The translations under genes were made by a program, and so were the position numbers. Of a stretch of DNA of 64,000 nt, positions 11,228 through 25,800 are shown piece by piece. Positions within the stretch are counted from its first letter, which is position 1. Every line of letters starts with the position of its first letter. The notes under the pieces are model-generated. The model saw nothing but the letters and a program-made list of their open reading frames with translations, searched no databases and was not told where the DNA came from. Origin of the DNA: Sinotaia quadrata (lineage: Eukaryota > Mollusca > Gastropoda > Architaenioglossa > Viviparidae); contig CM054177.1 of NCBI GenBank assembly GCA_028829895.1, positions 32,823,064 to 32,887,063 on the forward strand, written 5' to 3'.

Positions 11228-13321
11228 CAAAGATGGAAGTTTAGAATCAAATCTCTTGAAAAGGGTTGTCATCATTTATCTAAATGTGTTTCAGATTGGG
11301 AATTAAGATATCTAAAGAATGTTTTAGTGTGCTGTAAGTGATCTAAAGAATGTTTTAGTATGCTGTGGTTGTTGGATGCAATTCAATTATCATTCATTCA
11401 GAATAATTGAGGGGGGTGGGGGGAATGGAGGGCAGTGAATTATTTATTTGATAGAGTGTCTTATGTATTGACATTTCCAATGTTTTAGTGAATTAAAATA
11501 TTGAATTCTGGCACATAATTTGTTTATTTGAGAGCATCAGAACACTTTTAAGCATTACCTTTATTGTGTATTTTTATTCTCTTCCAGACAGCATTTTAAA
11601 AAAAAAATCACAAATACAGTTATTAGCTTTGATTCTTTTTTTTTTCCTTATAACCAAAACCTGAAATACACTAACATTATTTTACATGAAAATGGGCATT
11701 TATTATTACTTTGAAAACACATGTACATGTACTAATTTAATACTAATTTTCAAAAGATAACATTTTCAAATACTAAGACTTTTTACAAACTGGATCATAC
11801 AATGAAAATGTTTTTAATTTGTACAAACACTGTACACATGTGACAATTGTTTTTAGTCTTTGCTGCTGATACTGAAGTAAGTGCTCAGAATCACACCTTC
11901 ACATGCGTACTCAACATTCAGATAAACTCAACACACATTTCCCCTTGCAGAAATTCTGCAGTATGGACTTGATTTAATTAAGATAATCTAAAGAAACACC
12001 AGTATTAACACTGAAATGATGTCAATATATATCTTGTTTTAAAGACTAAAATATCTTCTATAAAGCAAAAGAAAAAGAGAGATAAGGTTTGTGCTATGAA
12101 AAAGATAGTGTAGTTTGTTAAGAGACAGGTCTGGAAGGCAGAGTAGAAGTCAATCAGATGGACATCCAGTATATGTAACGGGATGCTCAACTTTCAGGCA
12201 CTTGAATCTGACTTTGAAATAAAAATCAAACATTTAGAGTGTCAAGAAATGCTTTAAATATAACTGAAATTAAATCCAAAATTAAAGCTACTAGGTAGTA
12301 TGATAATCCACTTTAGTCATGCCATATTCTGAATTGAAATTCAAGTGGAGACATTACTGGGCCTTGGAAGGTACAGTTAGACTCCCAGGGTAGCATATTT
12401 ATGTTATACAAACTTTCTGAAGAAAAAAAATGAAGTAGGGCTTTTAACACATTTGTATTGTTTCTTTTCTAAATTTATGAATTAATATCAGGGAGGGCAA
12501 AGTGCATGTTTAGACCCCAAAAGCATCTTGTAACATGTTTGTATTATGTTTAACTTGTTAGCTAACATGAGTGGGCGAAAATACATTCTGAATTCAGGAA
12601 AATTAACAGTTAGAATCTCAAATATATAAAACAGATTTTTTGAAAGTTGAATGGCCGGGAATATCATGACAAATTTACCTTTCAGCAGACATTATGGACA
12701 TTTCTCACAAGCTACTCTGACAATTATATGATGTCAGTTCAAAACTGGACAAAATAAACATGGGGAAGTAATTAACAATTGTCAATAGGATTTTGATCTC
12801 ACAATTTTGTTAGTTGTGACACTCTGCAGGTTCTAATTTTATAACTTGAGTTATCTAACAGTGCACAATACAGCAGCCTCTTATATATTCATACAGACTT
12901 AGAGACATTTTATTTAGAAAATTTCAAGCACATAAATTTTGCTCAACATATTTATCATTACGCCAGTTAATAAAGAGTACAGTGATAGAACATTTTTATA
13001 GTTATAAAAGTGCCATCATAATAAATGCAGAGGCATTGCAATTTATGATAAGAACATTCTGCTAAACAGACTAGAACCAAGAATCTTTTTATTAGTCAAT
13101 TTACAATGCTCTTGCAATTTTTTTCCTCACAACCCATTTAAATGCTGGTATGAATAGTGTTCAATTTTCCTGAACAAGAGGTCAAATTAAAGGAAGACAA
13201 ACAATACTGTTTGTGACAAACCATGCTTTTCAACATGTCTTTACCCATTTCTTGCACTATTTAGGTTTTCTGTTTTGAAGAATTGCTGAGACTCAGCATC
13301 CGTTTACAATTCTTGGCACCA
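11228..13321. other. Convergent intergenic region / 3' UTRs of AHSA1 and USP34
   Basis: No gene is seen between the two stop codons. Candidate poly(A) signals for AHSA1 (+): ATTAAA at 11492. For USP34 (-): AATAAA (TTTATT on +) at 13088-13093, 12909-12914 and 11699-11704. If the distal USP34 signal is used, its 3' UTR would be about 1.6 kb and end near the AHSA1 UTR. Which sites are used cannot be read from sequence alone. A G-rich stretch lies at 11410-11430. Confidence 0.55.
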
Positions 13322-13872
13322 TCAGGATTTCTCTAGCATTGCCAGCAGAGAGTCAATGTTTTTCACCAGTCTGTCCACTATATCGGTGTAGTTTGTGCGT
13401 CCAGCTAGACCAGCAGCAACCATGTTACAACTCCTGCTGCCATCTTCACTTTCACCACTACTGGCTCTCTCTGGCTGGCCAGTGCTTGATGTACTGCTTT
13501 CAGCCTCTTCTCCTTCTGAGTGAGAGTGGCTCCCCATTTCTGCTTCATCAGACTGTTTGTTGGAGTATGCAGACTGAAATGTGTCAAATTGTCTACTGGT
13601 ACTAGGTTCTGGACTGCCATGCTTGCTAACTTGGTTACCAGAATAGCCACTCGTTTCTCCTTGGCCTGCCTGCCGGGGTTTTGTGTTTTTTACATGCTGC
13701 TCACCGCAGGATGATTTACCGTATTCCGTGACCTCTCGACTAGTGGATGGTTGGGGCTCAGAACTGTTAATTTTGTCTGAAATGTCTCCATTTCGTGTAT
13801 GAAAAGATTCCATTGTTTCCTTGCTGTTTTCTTGACATTCCCTCTGTCGTTTTGACACTGGCTCATCTATAA
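13322..13872 (-). CDS. USP34: USP34 terminal exon (exon 30)
   Basis: Acceptor TTCTAACAG|TT; the split codon with exon 29 gives Ile. It encodes 182 residues of Ser/Glu/Gln-rich, probably disordered sequence with two EPSTSR-like patches (QPSTSREV, EPSTSRQF), then a short helical end with VDRLVKNIDSLLAMLEKS and stop at 13322-13324. The helix resembles the end of human USP34. The rest is poorly conserved. Confidence 0.9.
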
Positions 13873-16800
13873 CTGTTAGAACAAATAGATGTGTTTAACA
13901 TTTTACAATATTCATTTACAATTTCAAAATATAAACTGGAAATGAATCTTTAAAAAAACAAGTCATTCATAACTTTTATCACTTCTAATTTCCCCCCCCA
14001 TGTCTGATTGATTTTAATCTTGATAGAGAGTTATTTTAGCTCGAGGCTTGTAAACTTTAAAGCTTACTGCAAACTAGCAGTTTCCTGAAAATATCTGTTT
14101 TACCTTCAAAATGTGCATCTGTGAAAATGAAAATTCATTAATAAATTAGTGACCTGATATGTTTACTCCATTAAGTATTCTATCTGACATATTTTAGCTT
14201 TACATATATTTTGTTTTGGTTGTGTAAAAGTTTTACAGTTCTATATTTTTGTCAGCTATTCTGAATGTAATTTGTCATATTTTTTAACAAATTTGAGAGT
14301 AAATACAGTGATTCATAATAAATTATAACTAAATAAATACAGGATGAGACAAACTGTGACAAATATTATTACATAATAAATAAATATAAACATATATTTG
14401 CAGATTTCATTCCTGATGTAGTCAAGCATTTTTTTTTGCACTGTGTATAATAGCAGAAATAAACTATGAATTAGCAACAAAATTGAAAATTATGTGAGCA
14501 AGTAAATTACATTATGTAGATGATCACACAGGTTTTGCTACAGAAATTATGAGCAAGTAATTATACTATGTAGATGTCCCCCGAGGTTTGTATGAAAATG
14601 ATGCAAGCAAGTATTTGCACTATGTAGCCCTGCCCAAAAGACTTGACTGTGAAAAGAGCAGTAAAAAATAAGTATAGACCAAAATATTTTCAGACTTTAA
14701 TGACCCTTAGACATAGTTAAAATCCAGTGATTAGGTCCAAAATATTTTTAATCTTTATTTGCTACAAGTTACATAATCAACACCAGATCTGCAACTTAAA
14801 AAAACAACAAAAATCTTGCTTTGATGAATGATTAGTCCAAAAACGAGGAAACACTTCAAAATATTTTTCAGGAATGTGTTGGCATGAATCAACAGAAATA
14901 CTCTCTCTAAAAAACAAACAGATATTGGTAATTCAGTATATACATAAATGTTTCTATTGTAAAATGATAACTTACACACCATCAAATTTTGATAGCAAAG
15001 TATATGATAATTGTGGGACAGCAAACAAATCTACAATACCCTTGGGAATGCCATATAAGCAGCTCCTTAAATTATAGGGTTAAAGAACTTACTGTCCTCG
15101 CTTCCTGCTACATCATGAATATGTCGCTTGTGGACTGGCTCTTCATTCACCTGTGGACTGGTACAGTTGTCTTCTCTTTCTTGTCTCTTCATCACAGAAG
15201 CTCCACAGCTTTCCTGTCTCTCCATCACTGAATCTCCACAGCTTTCCTGTCTCTCAACAGAATCTCCACAGCTTTCATCTATTCCTTGTCTTTCCATTAA
15301 AGATTCTCTACTGCTGCCATGCACTGAGCACATTTCCACAGGCTCCATCATATCCATGCATATAACCTCTGATTCTGAGATTGATAAATCTTTACTATCT
15401 GACTCCAATTGTGTTTCTGAGTCAATTTCTGTCACTTCAACAGTTTCTGATTTTGTAAGGATATCCTCAGATATGTCTGGCAATGTTTTGCTTCCTTGTG
15501 TTGCTGTGCTGCTTAAAGCATTCTCAGATTTCAATGTGTTGCTTGATAAAACTGTCTTCTGTGTGTTTTCTATTGACGAGATGGCATCAGTGGTTTGAGA
15601 TGCATCTGAGTTTGCTGTATTAGTGTTTGTACAAATTGGTGCATGGTTTTCCTCTACATTTGTGCTTCCACATGGCTTAGTCTTTTCTGAGATGTCATCT
15701 ACATTTGGTTCTACTTCAGTTTTCACTCTTGAAGTACTAACACACTCTGTCTGCCCTGTTTTGAGTGTGCCAGTGACCATTTTATCACATTCAACATCAA
15801 CATCAACCTCACTTAATTTAGGTGTGCTAGTAGTGCGCTGAAGCTGGTGTTGTTGACAAACATGCAAGATATAGCGTAAACTCTGTAGCAGAACAGGACT
15901 TGTGGTATGTGACCGTTGCACAGAAAAAATAAGCAGCATGGTACGTACATCCTGTAACAGAAATGGAAAGAATGTTTCAATAAGACATGCAAACACAAAA
16001 ATAAAATGATAACAAAAAACTTAGCTATGATCTAACATACTACTTTGAAAGAATCATGTTAACTCTCCCTAATGGCATATATCTATCACTTTTAAATTTT
16101 AAATAGAAGGGTGAGCACTTATGACCTTGCTAGCGCGATGTTCTCTTACCAACTTGAATTTGCACATAGTTATGATAATCTGAACCTTTGGAACAGTCTT
16201 CATTTGAAGCTCTTGCTTTGAAAACTGCATTTCTCAATCTTTAGCCTTCAAATACAGGCTCAGTGCAATAAATGCTATATCTGTAAACCAATGGTTCAAT
16301 GTATCTTCATACAAAGCCAGTTTACTCCCTTACAGCCAATTTCTTTTAATTGCACCACTGCTAAATGTAACAATAATCAGTTGACAGCCATGCAAAATCC
16401 TGTTCATGCTTTAAAGAATTGAGAAATCACTTCAATGCAGAAATTTAAAATCAATTTTTACAAATCTATTAGTAAACTGCTCAGAAAGTGTAAAGTCAAA
16501 GTTTCTTTCTGGCTTAAGAATATTGTCATAGACAACTATAATACATTTGCTAAGACATCAATCATGTCCAACTTCAGTTACAGCATAGTGGAGTTAGGAC
16601 TATTTCTTGGAATTTGGATTTTTCCAGAAATGTTGCATTAAACTAATAGATAGGATATCAATGGTAAACCAGCCTTTCTCAACCTTTTTTACCATGGAGG
16701 AACCCTTGAAATAATTTGTAGGTCTCTGAAATCCCTGCATAAAAATTATATCTGTGGTGTTCATTTTTAGTCAATCACAATGTCTCGTTTTGAGAAACCT

Positions 16801-19800
16801 ATGGTAGACATTCTTCCTGAATATATATATAATATAGTGGTCTGGCCTTAATGAGATAAATTGCAGGTAAACTTCAAGTTCATAAAATAAAATCAAACAA
16901 ATTAATGGTATAAACATAACTTTATTGATACAAAGAAACACTTTTCCCTGCAAAGACGAAAGAGCCCTAAAAAAGAAGGGAAATAACATACCCCACTAAT
17001 CCTATTGAGAACTGAGAGTAACTCTTTCTCTGATCGGACATTCTCTAAAGCTGCCTTTTCTGCGGCTGTTGATGCTATGAGGTTGTCAACAAATGACCGA
17101 CACTGATCATGGAGAACTTGTTCATGCACCTGAAAGATGAATCATATAAGTCAAATGAGTAAAAAGAGAAAATTTTCCACATTAACCTATTGCCTGGTAT
17201 TGTTCCATGGGCATCACAGATACTGAACACGCCCATAATTATGGTACTGTGATGCTGGCATCCCCAGAGAACACACATTTTCTTAGTCTTTCAAATGAGC
17301 CAATCAATATGAAACAAATGTGTTTCCCTCAGCAGGTAATGGTTATCACTTCTACCATTGGATAGTTTTATTTAGATGGTTCATTTGATTGAAAAAGCGC
17401 GTTTTTTTAAATAAACCTTTGTGTTTACAACACTGAAGTAATTTCAAGTCACTCTTCATTTGCGTGGTTTCGACAAAAGTTCTTGTCAACATACAGGTGA
17501 TTCCTAAATAGGTATTCATGAGAAAATGAAATATTTGCCAGCTCCTAGCTTTCTAAATTGATAAGAATGGAGATGTTGAATTGGTGGTCAAACAAATGAA
17601 CAATGGATTTCAACTTGCAATATGAATTGTGCAATTGGAAAAATCTTTTGGATAGTATTCTATGACAGTTTTGTGATTTAAACATATTACATTTCAGTAT
17701 AAACAAATCTTTTGGATAGTATTCTATGACAGTTTTGTGATTTAAACATATTACATTTCAGTATAAACAAATCTCCACAATGGACTTTTCATTTCAAACA
17801 ATTTCTTGGGGAACTGGCGGGGTGATGGTGGTGGTGGGTGACTATATCATGTGTTAAGTTTACATTTTAGGATGAGATCTATTTTTTTAAATAGATTTTG
17901 AAGCTTTTTAGCAGACACATCTCGAGTGCTGTAGCCACTGAGTAACAGTACTTGGTGCTCTGTGTCTCTAACTTTTGAACAATTATGGGTGGGACTTCTG
18001 AGGAGTTGGCACTTGAATATTTATCCAAAATACTGCTGAAACCCCCCCCCCCCCCCAAAATCACTTACATTTATAAAAAAAAAAATTGACACTTCGTTGG
18101 GGCGTCAGGTCATTTTTGCTGACAATCTTTTAAATGCAACACTGAGAGAATCATCCCAGATCTATGAAAGTAAGAGAACTTTTTATTATATATTTATTTT
18201 TGAATTTTAAATATTTAAAAAATTTAAATTCTTGAATATGTTTAGCATAGGTAAAACTTTACTTTTTCAAAATCCATTTATAATTATAGATGCTTTTATC
18301 ATTTTTTAGTAAGCTCACTGAAATGGAGAAGGGAGGTAATCCATCAAAAATTTACTCTTAAAATTATCCTTTTTATACTTGTCATAGAGTGCAATATCTA
18401 ATGTCACATTTTGAAAGGACTGTCTACCGTAAGCACTGTAAGCATGGCTGTGATATATATATATATATGTGCATATGTGTGTGTTTGTGTAAAATAATAA
18501 TCAAGTTATTTATTTATTTATGATAACAACACGAGGCTAGGTAGTGCGCCAAGACTAAACTGTGAAAACTTTCCTTTCAATGCACGTTTTATGCTTGTAT
18601 TCGAGATGTTCAACAAGTTTGTAGAAGTTTTTAGAAGGCTACTACTATATAGAAAATTTCGCGCCAGAGCCATTGCAATCTACAGTGTTCAAGAAGCATT
18701 ATTCACTGTATGGCTCTATTTTATGCCAGTTAAGAATATTTTCTTAACATGAAAAAGTTTGGGATTTAGTCTCCCTGTTTTTTGTTTCTCATTTATTGAG
18801 TGTCTACAGTGTCCGGTGAAACAGTCAACCGACTGTTTTGCCCGGAGTATGATTTCTAAATCTACCTATTCCACAGATGAGTGGTTATTGTAAAGCAGAC
18901 ATGATATAGCACTATGGTTAATACCAGTGTCGTGACGACACATTTCACAAGCCAAAGAACAGTGGTCGTTTATGAGCCATTGACGGATTACAAAAGCCTT
19001 CATATTCTTTAGCTCATCAGTCGGAAGCTGGGCGACAGATTAGTTGCGTGATACAGCAAGGATAGCTGTTCATATATTCACCTTTCATCGTTTTCCCCTC
19101 TCTGCGGTTAGAGTGGAATTCATACGTCAACACATCGGCAATTTGTGTAATCTTACTTGGATTTTTTTGTGCAGTCTTTGTGTGGATTATTTTCATGTAT
19201 TCCTTATTTGGACATATACATTCATCTCTTCATGTGACACATCAATTGAAATAGTGAGTAATATTATTAGTTTGGCTCACTTAACATTTTAATAATTTAG
19301 AAATTTTACTATGAGAATTTACTTGATGAGAACTCATAACATTTTTCATACTGAGAACTGTCATAATATTTTATTGGACAATTAATCATATTGGTAGAGA
19401 ATCTTAGAACTCTGAACATTTTGCTATTTTATATGCATTTTTGTGTGGTGAGATTACCGCTTAGAGAGATCGTTTGTTGACTTTATTATTTGTTTATCTT
19501 TTCATTAATTATTCATTGCTCTTGTCCCCCATTCCATGAATGTAATGAGTGAATGGTCTGGAGCGACTGATTAACAACTGTGCGTGAGGAGTCCCATTTA
19601 TGAAATAAATACTTAGAAACTTTTAAAACTGAAGTTTCTGTCATTGTTTTTTTGGAGTGAGTGAGTGTGGTCATTTATTTGTTGTTCTGTCTGTTTACAT
19701 TTCACATATCCCCAGTACATTCACGCACACACACACATGCCAACGTGTTCATAGCCCTGCAAGCAGAATAAAAAAACTCTTTCCAAATAAACAACTTGGT

Positions 19801-22800
19801 TTGTTCTGTCATGTGGATACTCGTCACACAATCTACAATGAAGCGTTGGCTCTTTCAACTGAGAGGCAGGAGGGGTGGTGACCCTCACCCATTCAATTAT
19901 CAATGAGTGGTAAAATAACCTGCCGGGATCACGCAGAGTGTAATATATGTGACCTGACAGTTAAGAGTTTAAAATTTTCAAAAGGTTGAAATGTACCCCT
20001 CTTAATCTAGTATTAAGAAAAAATTATCATAAATTACAAAAAACCCTCCAAACTTCTGCTCCAATATAAATGCTTTAAACTCTGCTATTTGATTATATAT
20101 AATTCACACAAAAAATACTTAGCTCTGTATCAGCATAATATTTAGTTAAATTTAATTTATTTAATGACAGCAACACATCAGTCATAATTACACACCACTA
20201 TTTATCTCCACATTCCTAACCTATATTTAGAATGTACATTACAAAGTGATGTTGAGCAGGTGATATTAGCAAATTTATCCAAGCGATACATACTGTAAGT
20301 TAAATTATTACCTTAGGAAAAAAGTTGGTGAAAAAAGTAAAAATGTGTGGATTGTTGAGTGACATTCGTTCGTCCATCAAAACTGCTTCACAGTAGTTGA
20401 TAAAAGGCCGTGACTTGCACAACATCTGAACAAGGCTATGGTCAGGGTCTGCACTCTGAGAGATGTAAATTATGTACATAGTGAAATAAATATATGTACT
20501 GAACAATATTACATTTCAAGTTCTATCTAAACAATGCTTCTTTCAAAAACCACCAGTTTAACATTTGAAAAAATGGATATTTAGCATAACAAAAATATGA
20601 GACACCACCAGTTTAACAACTTTTTAAAAATGGATATTTAGCACAAATATGAGACACCACCAGTTTAACAACTTTACAAAAATGGATTTTTAGCACAAAT
20701 ATGAGACACCACCAGTACCTCTAAGCATGTTTCCAAAAGATGATATTCAGAATTTCTGCATGTCAAAAAACAAATAAATAAAGCATACAAACATTTCTGT
20801 AGTCATCTGAAATATGTGGTGATCAGTTAGCATATACATCTTAATCATAAACTTTCAACCAGTCCTTATTTTTCATGAAAGATAAATAGCTATTTGTAAA
20901 ATATTTATTTTAATGACTGCAGTTTGTGCTCTGAACATGACATGTGGTCAACAACACATGGTCTTGATTGAACCTTAAAGCCACATGCAAAAGGCACACA
21001 TTCTATAGAAAGTATGATCATCCAGGAATTAACATTTCTTGACATTGTGCTAATCTACGGACACTCTAATTTCAGAATTAAAGTTCACAATGATGAAACT
21101 TAGGTATCAAAATATAAATGAAGTATTCAAATAAAAGATTTGGCCATCACACAATCAAGCAAAACTGGAGAACTAAAACAAAAATGTGACCTATGAATTA
21201 TGAAAATATAAGTATGGTAAATATCAGTATGGTAAATATCAGCATGATAAATACCAGCCTGGTAAATATAAGCAAGGTAAATATCAGGTATGTGGTAAAT
21301 GAAATGTACAAGTAGCAATATTCAAACACTCATATTAATTGTAACTGCATTTCAAGTAATAATTATTAAAGAGAGAAGAAAAATGTTCATGATTATTTAA
21401 CCTATAAGAAAATTGTTAAATATCAGTAATCTATATGGTATCATACTAATAATTCATTTGAATCCCAAACTAGAAACAACTGATCCATGTATGCCAGTAT
21501 TACAGTGATGATGGTATTGAAACTTCCTGCATGACAGGAAGTTTCAAAGCACAACGGATATTTTGACTGTATATCAGTTAGAGAGAGGACATTATTATTT
21601 TAAAATTTACAATATTAACTTCTTAATCACCCTGAATAGAACATTGAAATAAAATACAATTATGACTTTGAGATATTTTCTTCTTTATACTGTCTGCATT
21701 TATCAGGTATGGAAAGGATGTTTTCATTTTAATAACTGACATATTTACCATAAAATGTTTTCAACTAAAACGATTTTAAGAAAATGAACAGAAAAGTTCA
21801 CGACAGCATACTATGGATTTTAAAGCAACAATTCATAATTTATATTGTACTTGGGATAGTGTGTATGAGAGAAAACATTACTGCCATACTCTCAAATATG
21901 TCAAAAATGTGGTTTTACTGATCATAAATAGGAATACATTTTTTTCATTTATACTTGAATATATACTGTAGGACTTAAGCTGAGAGCTACATACCCTAAT
22001 AATTTATATAGGTTGTGAAAAGTCTAAATACAAATGAAAATATTCTGTTAAGCTTTCATATCATGCCAATGAGAAATGCATGAATTCTGCAAGAGTATAC
22101 TACGAGAGAGTAAAAATTAGCTTGTTTGTGAAAAAAACAAATAATTCACATTTTGTTTAAATCCATATTTGTGAAGTAGCATCTTATAGTCCAAATCTGT
22201 AAAAAAAAATTCTGTCCTAAATGTGAACATGTGTTCATAACATTCATATTTAAACAGATATAAGATGACCTAATAATATGGTAAGATTAGCAGAGAACAG
22301 AATGGAATGGAGGAAAGTGGTTCTCAGTGGTGCCCCAATGGTCGACAAGACTAAGAGATAGAGAGATAGATAGAATATGACCTAAACACTTGTTGAAAAC
22401 TGAACTTTCTGTCAAACATATCAATAAGAATAACCAACATACATCTGAGTGATATATTTCATTCCAAAGCTTGGCAAAGTAGGGCGAGTGGATGGGAACT
22501 CCTTCGTATGCAACCATGGCCCCTGTTAACAGTCAGATACAACATGATGTCAAGATATAAACAACTGACTTTCAGATATACATGATGTCAAGACAAACAA
22601 CTTTCAGACATACATGATGTCAAGACATAACTTTCAGACATACATGATGTCAAGACATAAATATCTGACTGTTGTAAACAACTGACTTTAAGACATACAT
22701 GATGCCAAGACATAAAAATAACTGACTGTTGTAAACAACTGACTTTCAGAAAAATGCAATGTCAAGACTTAAACAAATAACCTACACTGATGTCAAGAAC

Positions 22801-25800
22801 AATCGCCAAACAGTCAAGATAATCATATAATGAGAACAACTCCAGTTTTAAATTTGACATGTATAAAATTAAAGAAGTACTAGAAAGTAGATCAAACAGT
22901 ATGATGAACTCCCCTTTTCCTTCCCTTCCCTCTGTAATGAAAGAGTAAGATTTAGCTTTAAATTGATCATATATACACTTTGCTATTTGCTTATTATGTA
23001 TAAAGATGTCTCTTTTATTATAAAGATTACTGTTTATTTTTTTATTTTTATAAGTGATAAAATTTTGATTATTACCAAGAATATGAGTTTCTTTTTAATT
23101 ATTTAAATCATAAAAAATATGTGCTTTCTAATGTACATATGGTTAAATTGATATCTTTATAATTTTATTTTTTATCACATACCAAAGTTCTTTAAATGTG
23201 TTTACACTTGCTTTATTTTGTTTGTGGTATTTTTAGATTACTCAAGTCAAATTGCCTGGGTCAAAGTTTTGAAACATTATGGTCAACCAAATAATGGAGC
23301 TTCCTCATACTATTCAGCATTCAAAGATGTTAGCTTACCAAGATTAATGAGGGGCTGGTTGAAGCTATTGATGTTGATGGCCAGTCGAGACAAGGTGTCA
23401 ATCAGCTGGTGGTAGCTGACAAAGAAATTATACACTTGGGAGTCATATACATCGTCAACCCCCTGAAAGGGAAACAAAACATGTCTTAAGCAATATACAC
23501 ATCAATACTTAAGTATAAAAACAAAAGTGTCAATCTGGGAAATTTGAGATGTAAAATGACCACCACCCCCTAAAAAAATCTTACACCCGATAATTGATGG
23601 AAAGATACTGCATACAAAGCCTGTGTGAAAACTGCTAATAATGACATGGCAATAACTAGTGATAGTTGTTCTTCTCGTGACTTCCTCACTTTGTAGAACT
23701 GGATCACTTCATTACCCTGTCCTAATACATACAAAACCATATGATAAAGAAATTTCAATTGGGTATGCATGTTTATATTATTAATTTTATACTGAAACAA
23801 CCAAAAACATTAACATCATCTGGAGCTCTACATATACCTAGTGTTAGAATTAGTATAACAATTCTTTAACAAAACAGTGGTAATATGTACTCATCTCCAC
23901 TAAATTAATATTTACAACATGAACCAAAAAAAAGAAAGAAAATGTGTTCATAACTATTGTATACTTTCTTTATCATTTCATTAACCTTAATTCAATTCTG
24001 TTGCTCTCTAAACTATTAAAATAGTTTATTCAAATAGTTTAGAGTAAATTCATATTAAAAATATACTTAATAATTAGCATTTCAGAATAATTTATATATT
24101 TGGATAAAAAGTTCACAAAAGAACGTGATCTAAAGTATTATCATATCAATCATCTTTTCTGTTTGGAAGCAAGAAGATATTCTGAGAATGTGACTCAAAA
24201 CATTTTATAATTCAATCCACATATTATTACTAACAGAAAGACACTTTCCAGTTAAATCTGGACTGTATGACAATTTAGTTGACCTCATAAATAATGGGAC
24301 TCAGTAAGCATTATTCAAGTCAGAATTTTTTACCCTCTAAACAATGGTTAATTTTAAACCAGAAAAATCTGTCTTTCTGTTAACATTGGCTTGGGTAGAT
24401 CAGCATCCATAACTGTACTTCCTTTAAGAATACAAAGATTTTTACTGTGTATATCAGTGCCATATTTATCAAATCCAGATATAGTCCACATAGTCCACAT
24501 TTTGCCCCTAAGAAATAAACCAAAATTTGTTGCAATACAATGCAACAGATTGCTTCTGTCTGGTAAAGCCTTGAAATATAACTTTTAAATACTAAAATAG
24601 TTTAAATGTGGCACGTCTTCTAAAAGGACATGCTAAGCACTAAGGAAAAAAATCACAAAGAGAAATGTTAAAAGATAATTTCAAATTGTTAATTATTCAC
24701 TCATTCTATTGAATCATTTTCAAATATAATTTCTGACACAACGCTTTTAGTGTAAAGCTTAAGTGCAGCATTTGGCTCTTAAAGAAAATAATAATTTCAT
24801 TTCAGTGAAATTAACACACTATACAAGTAAAGAGTAAAAAAGAAAAAATAATTCTGAGGGGAGCAGGAATTCTAACCTGTTAAGAACTGCAATAAACAAA
24901 AAAAAAGTATAATGATTAGCTTAATAGTTTGCTAAATTAGTAACATTTTAAACCTGAGTAGCAATTTTAGAAAATGAATAGCAAAAACATTCAAAATTGG
25001 AGTAGGAATATTTTAAGCATTTGGCAGGTACCAGCAACATTAAAGGTTTCAGCAGGAAATTTAAGAATTAAAACAAAAACCTTCCAAATTTAACCAGTGT
25101 AGAAACTTTGTTTCCACTTAGAAAAAATTGAAATATATGTAGGAACTTTGTTTTAATTTTAAAACAGTCCAAGAATTAAAATTTCATTCTGATAAAATTA
25201 CTTTTAAAAAAAAATGACCAAGCATTCACCTTAGCTGCTTCCAAAAGACCAGGATGTAGCATCATCTGAAACTGAGGGCGAGGTGGACGGATGCTAGACT
25301 TGCTCATCATAGGCTTCTGACCTCGGCGAGGGAAGTAAGGTCCTGAGTGTACTGAAATTTGTGGGCAATAAATTTTATTCTCAGTGTTGTCTATCAAACA
25401 GTATTATATAACATTTCAAAATTCAAAGATACTATTGTTACAGTTATGAAACTTACTCTCAATATAGAGTCCATCAAGCACTAATAACATATCAAATTCA
25501 GATACTAATAATCCTTTTCAAGTAAGTTTAGTGATAAAATATATGAGTTAGTTAAGTTTTGATAAGTGTAATCAAAAGGTTGTTGAACCCCATCTCCTAT
25601 TTCTCACATACTCTTGCAAAAATAATGTGAGTATTGAGGAATTATTGTATATCAATGATAAATTTTCTTTTTTATTTGTTTGTTTATCAGAGCAACTGGT
25701 TCCTGTAAGATTTCAAAGCCCTAAAAACACTGATAACAATGTACTATCATTAATTTTTCAAATCTTGTTAAAAATATAATATCACTATTTTCAAAATTTT

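Larger units (their letters stand above)
17130..20311 (-). other. USP34 intron 27
   Basis: A 3.2-kb intron. It holds a 64-bp duplication (17641-17768), a 15-bp C run on the + strand (18042-18056), a TA repeat near 18451, and a stretch of different texture (about 18430-19970) described in the findings. No exon is supported. Confidence 0.65.

Noticed and set aside
13339..13714. Open frames on + and a second - frame opposite the USP34 last exon
   Set aside because: They overlap the real USP34 frame, which is supported by phase, position and C-terminal helix similarity.
15128..15841. Open frames antisense to USP34 exon 29
   Set aside because: Shadow frames of a long Ser/Thr-rich coding exon.
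18430..19970. Solo LTR interpretation
   Set aside because: No pair of TG...CA ends with a matching short target duplication could be found.
23218..23415. Open frame on + at 23218-23415
   Set aside because: It overlaps USP34 exon 25 in antisense; only the - strand reading has conserved protein (DDVYD...SYHQL).
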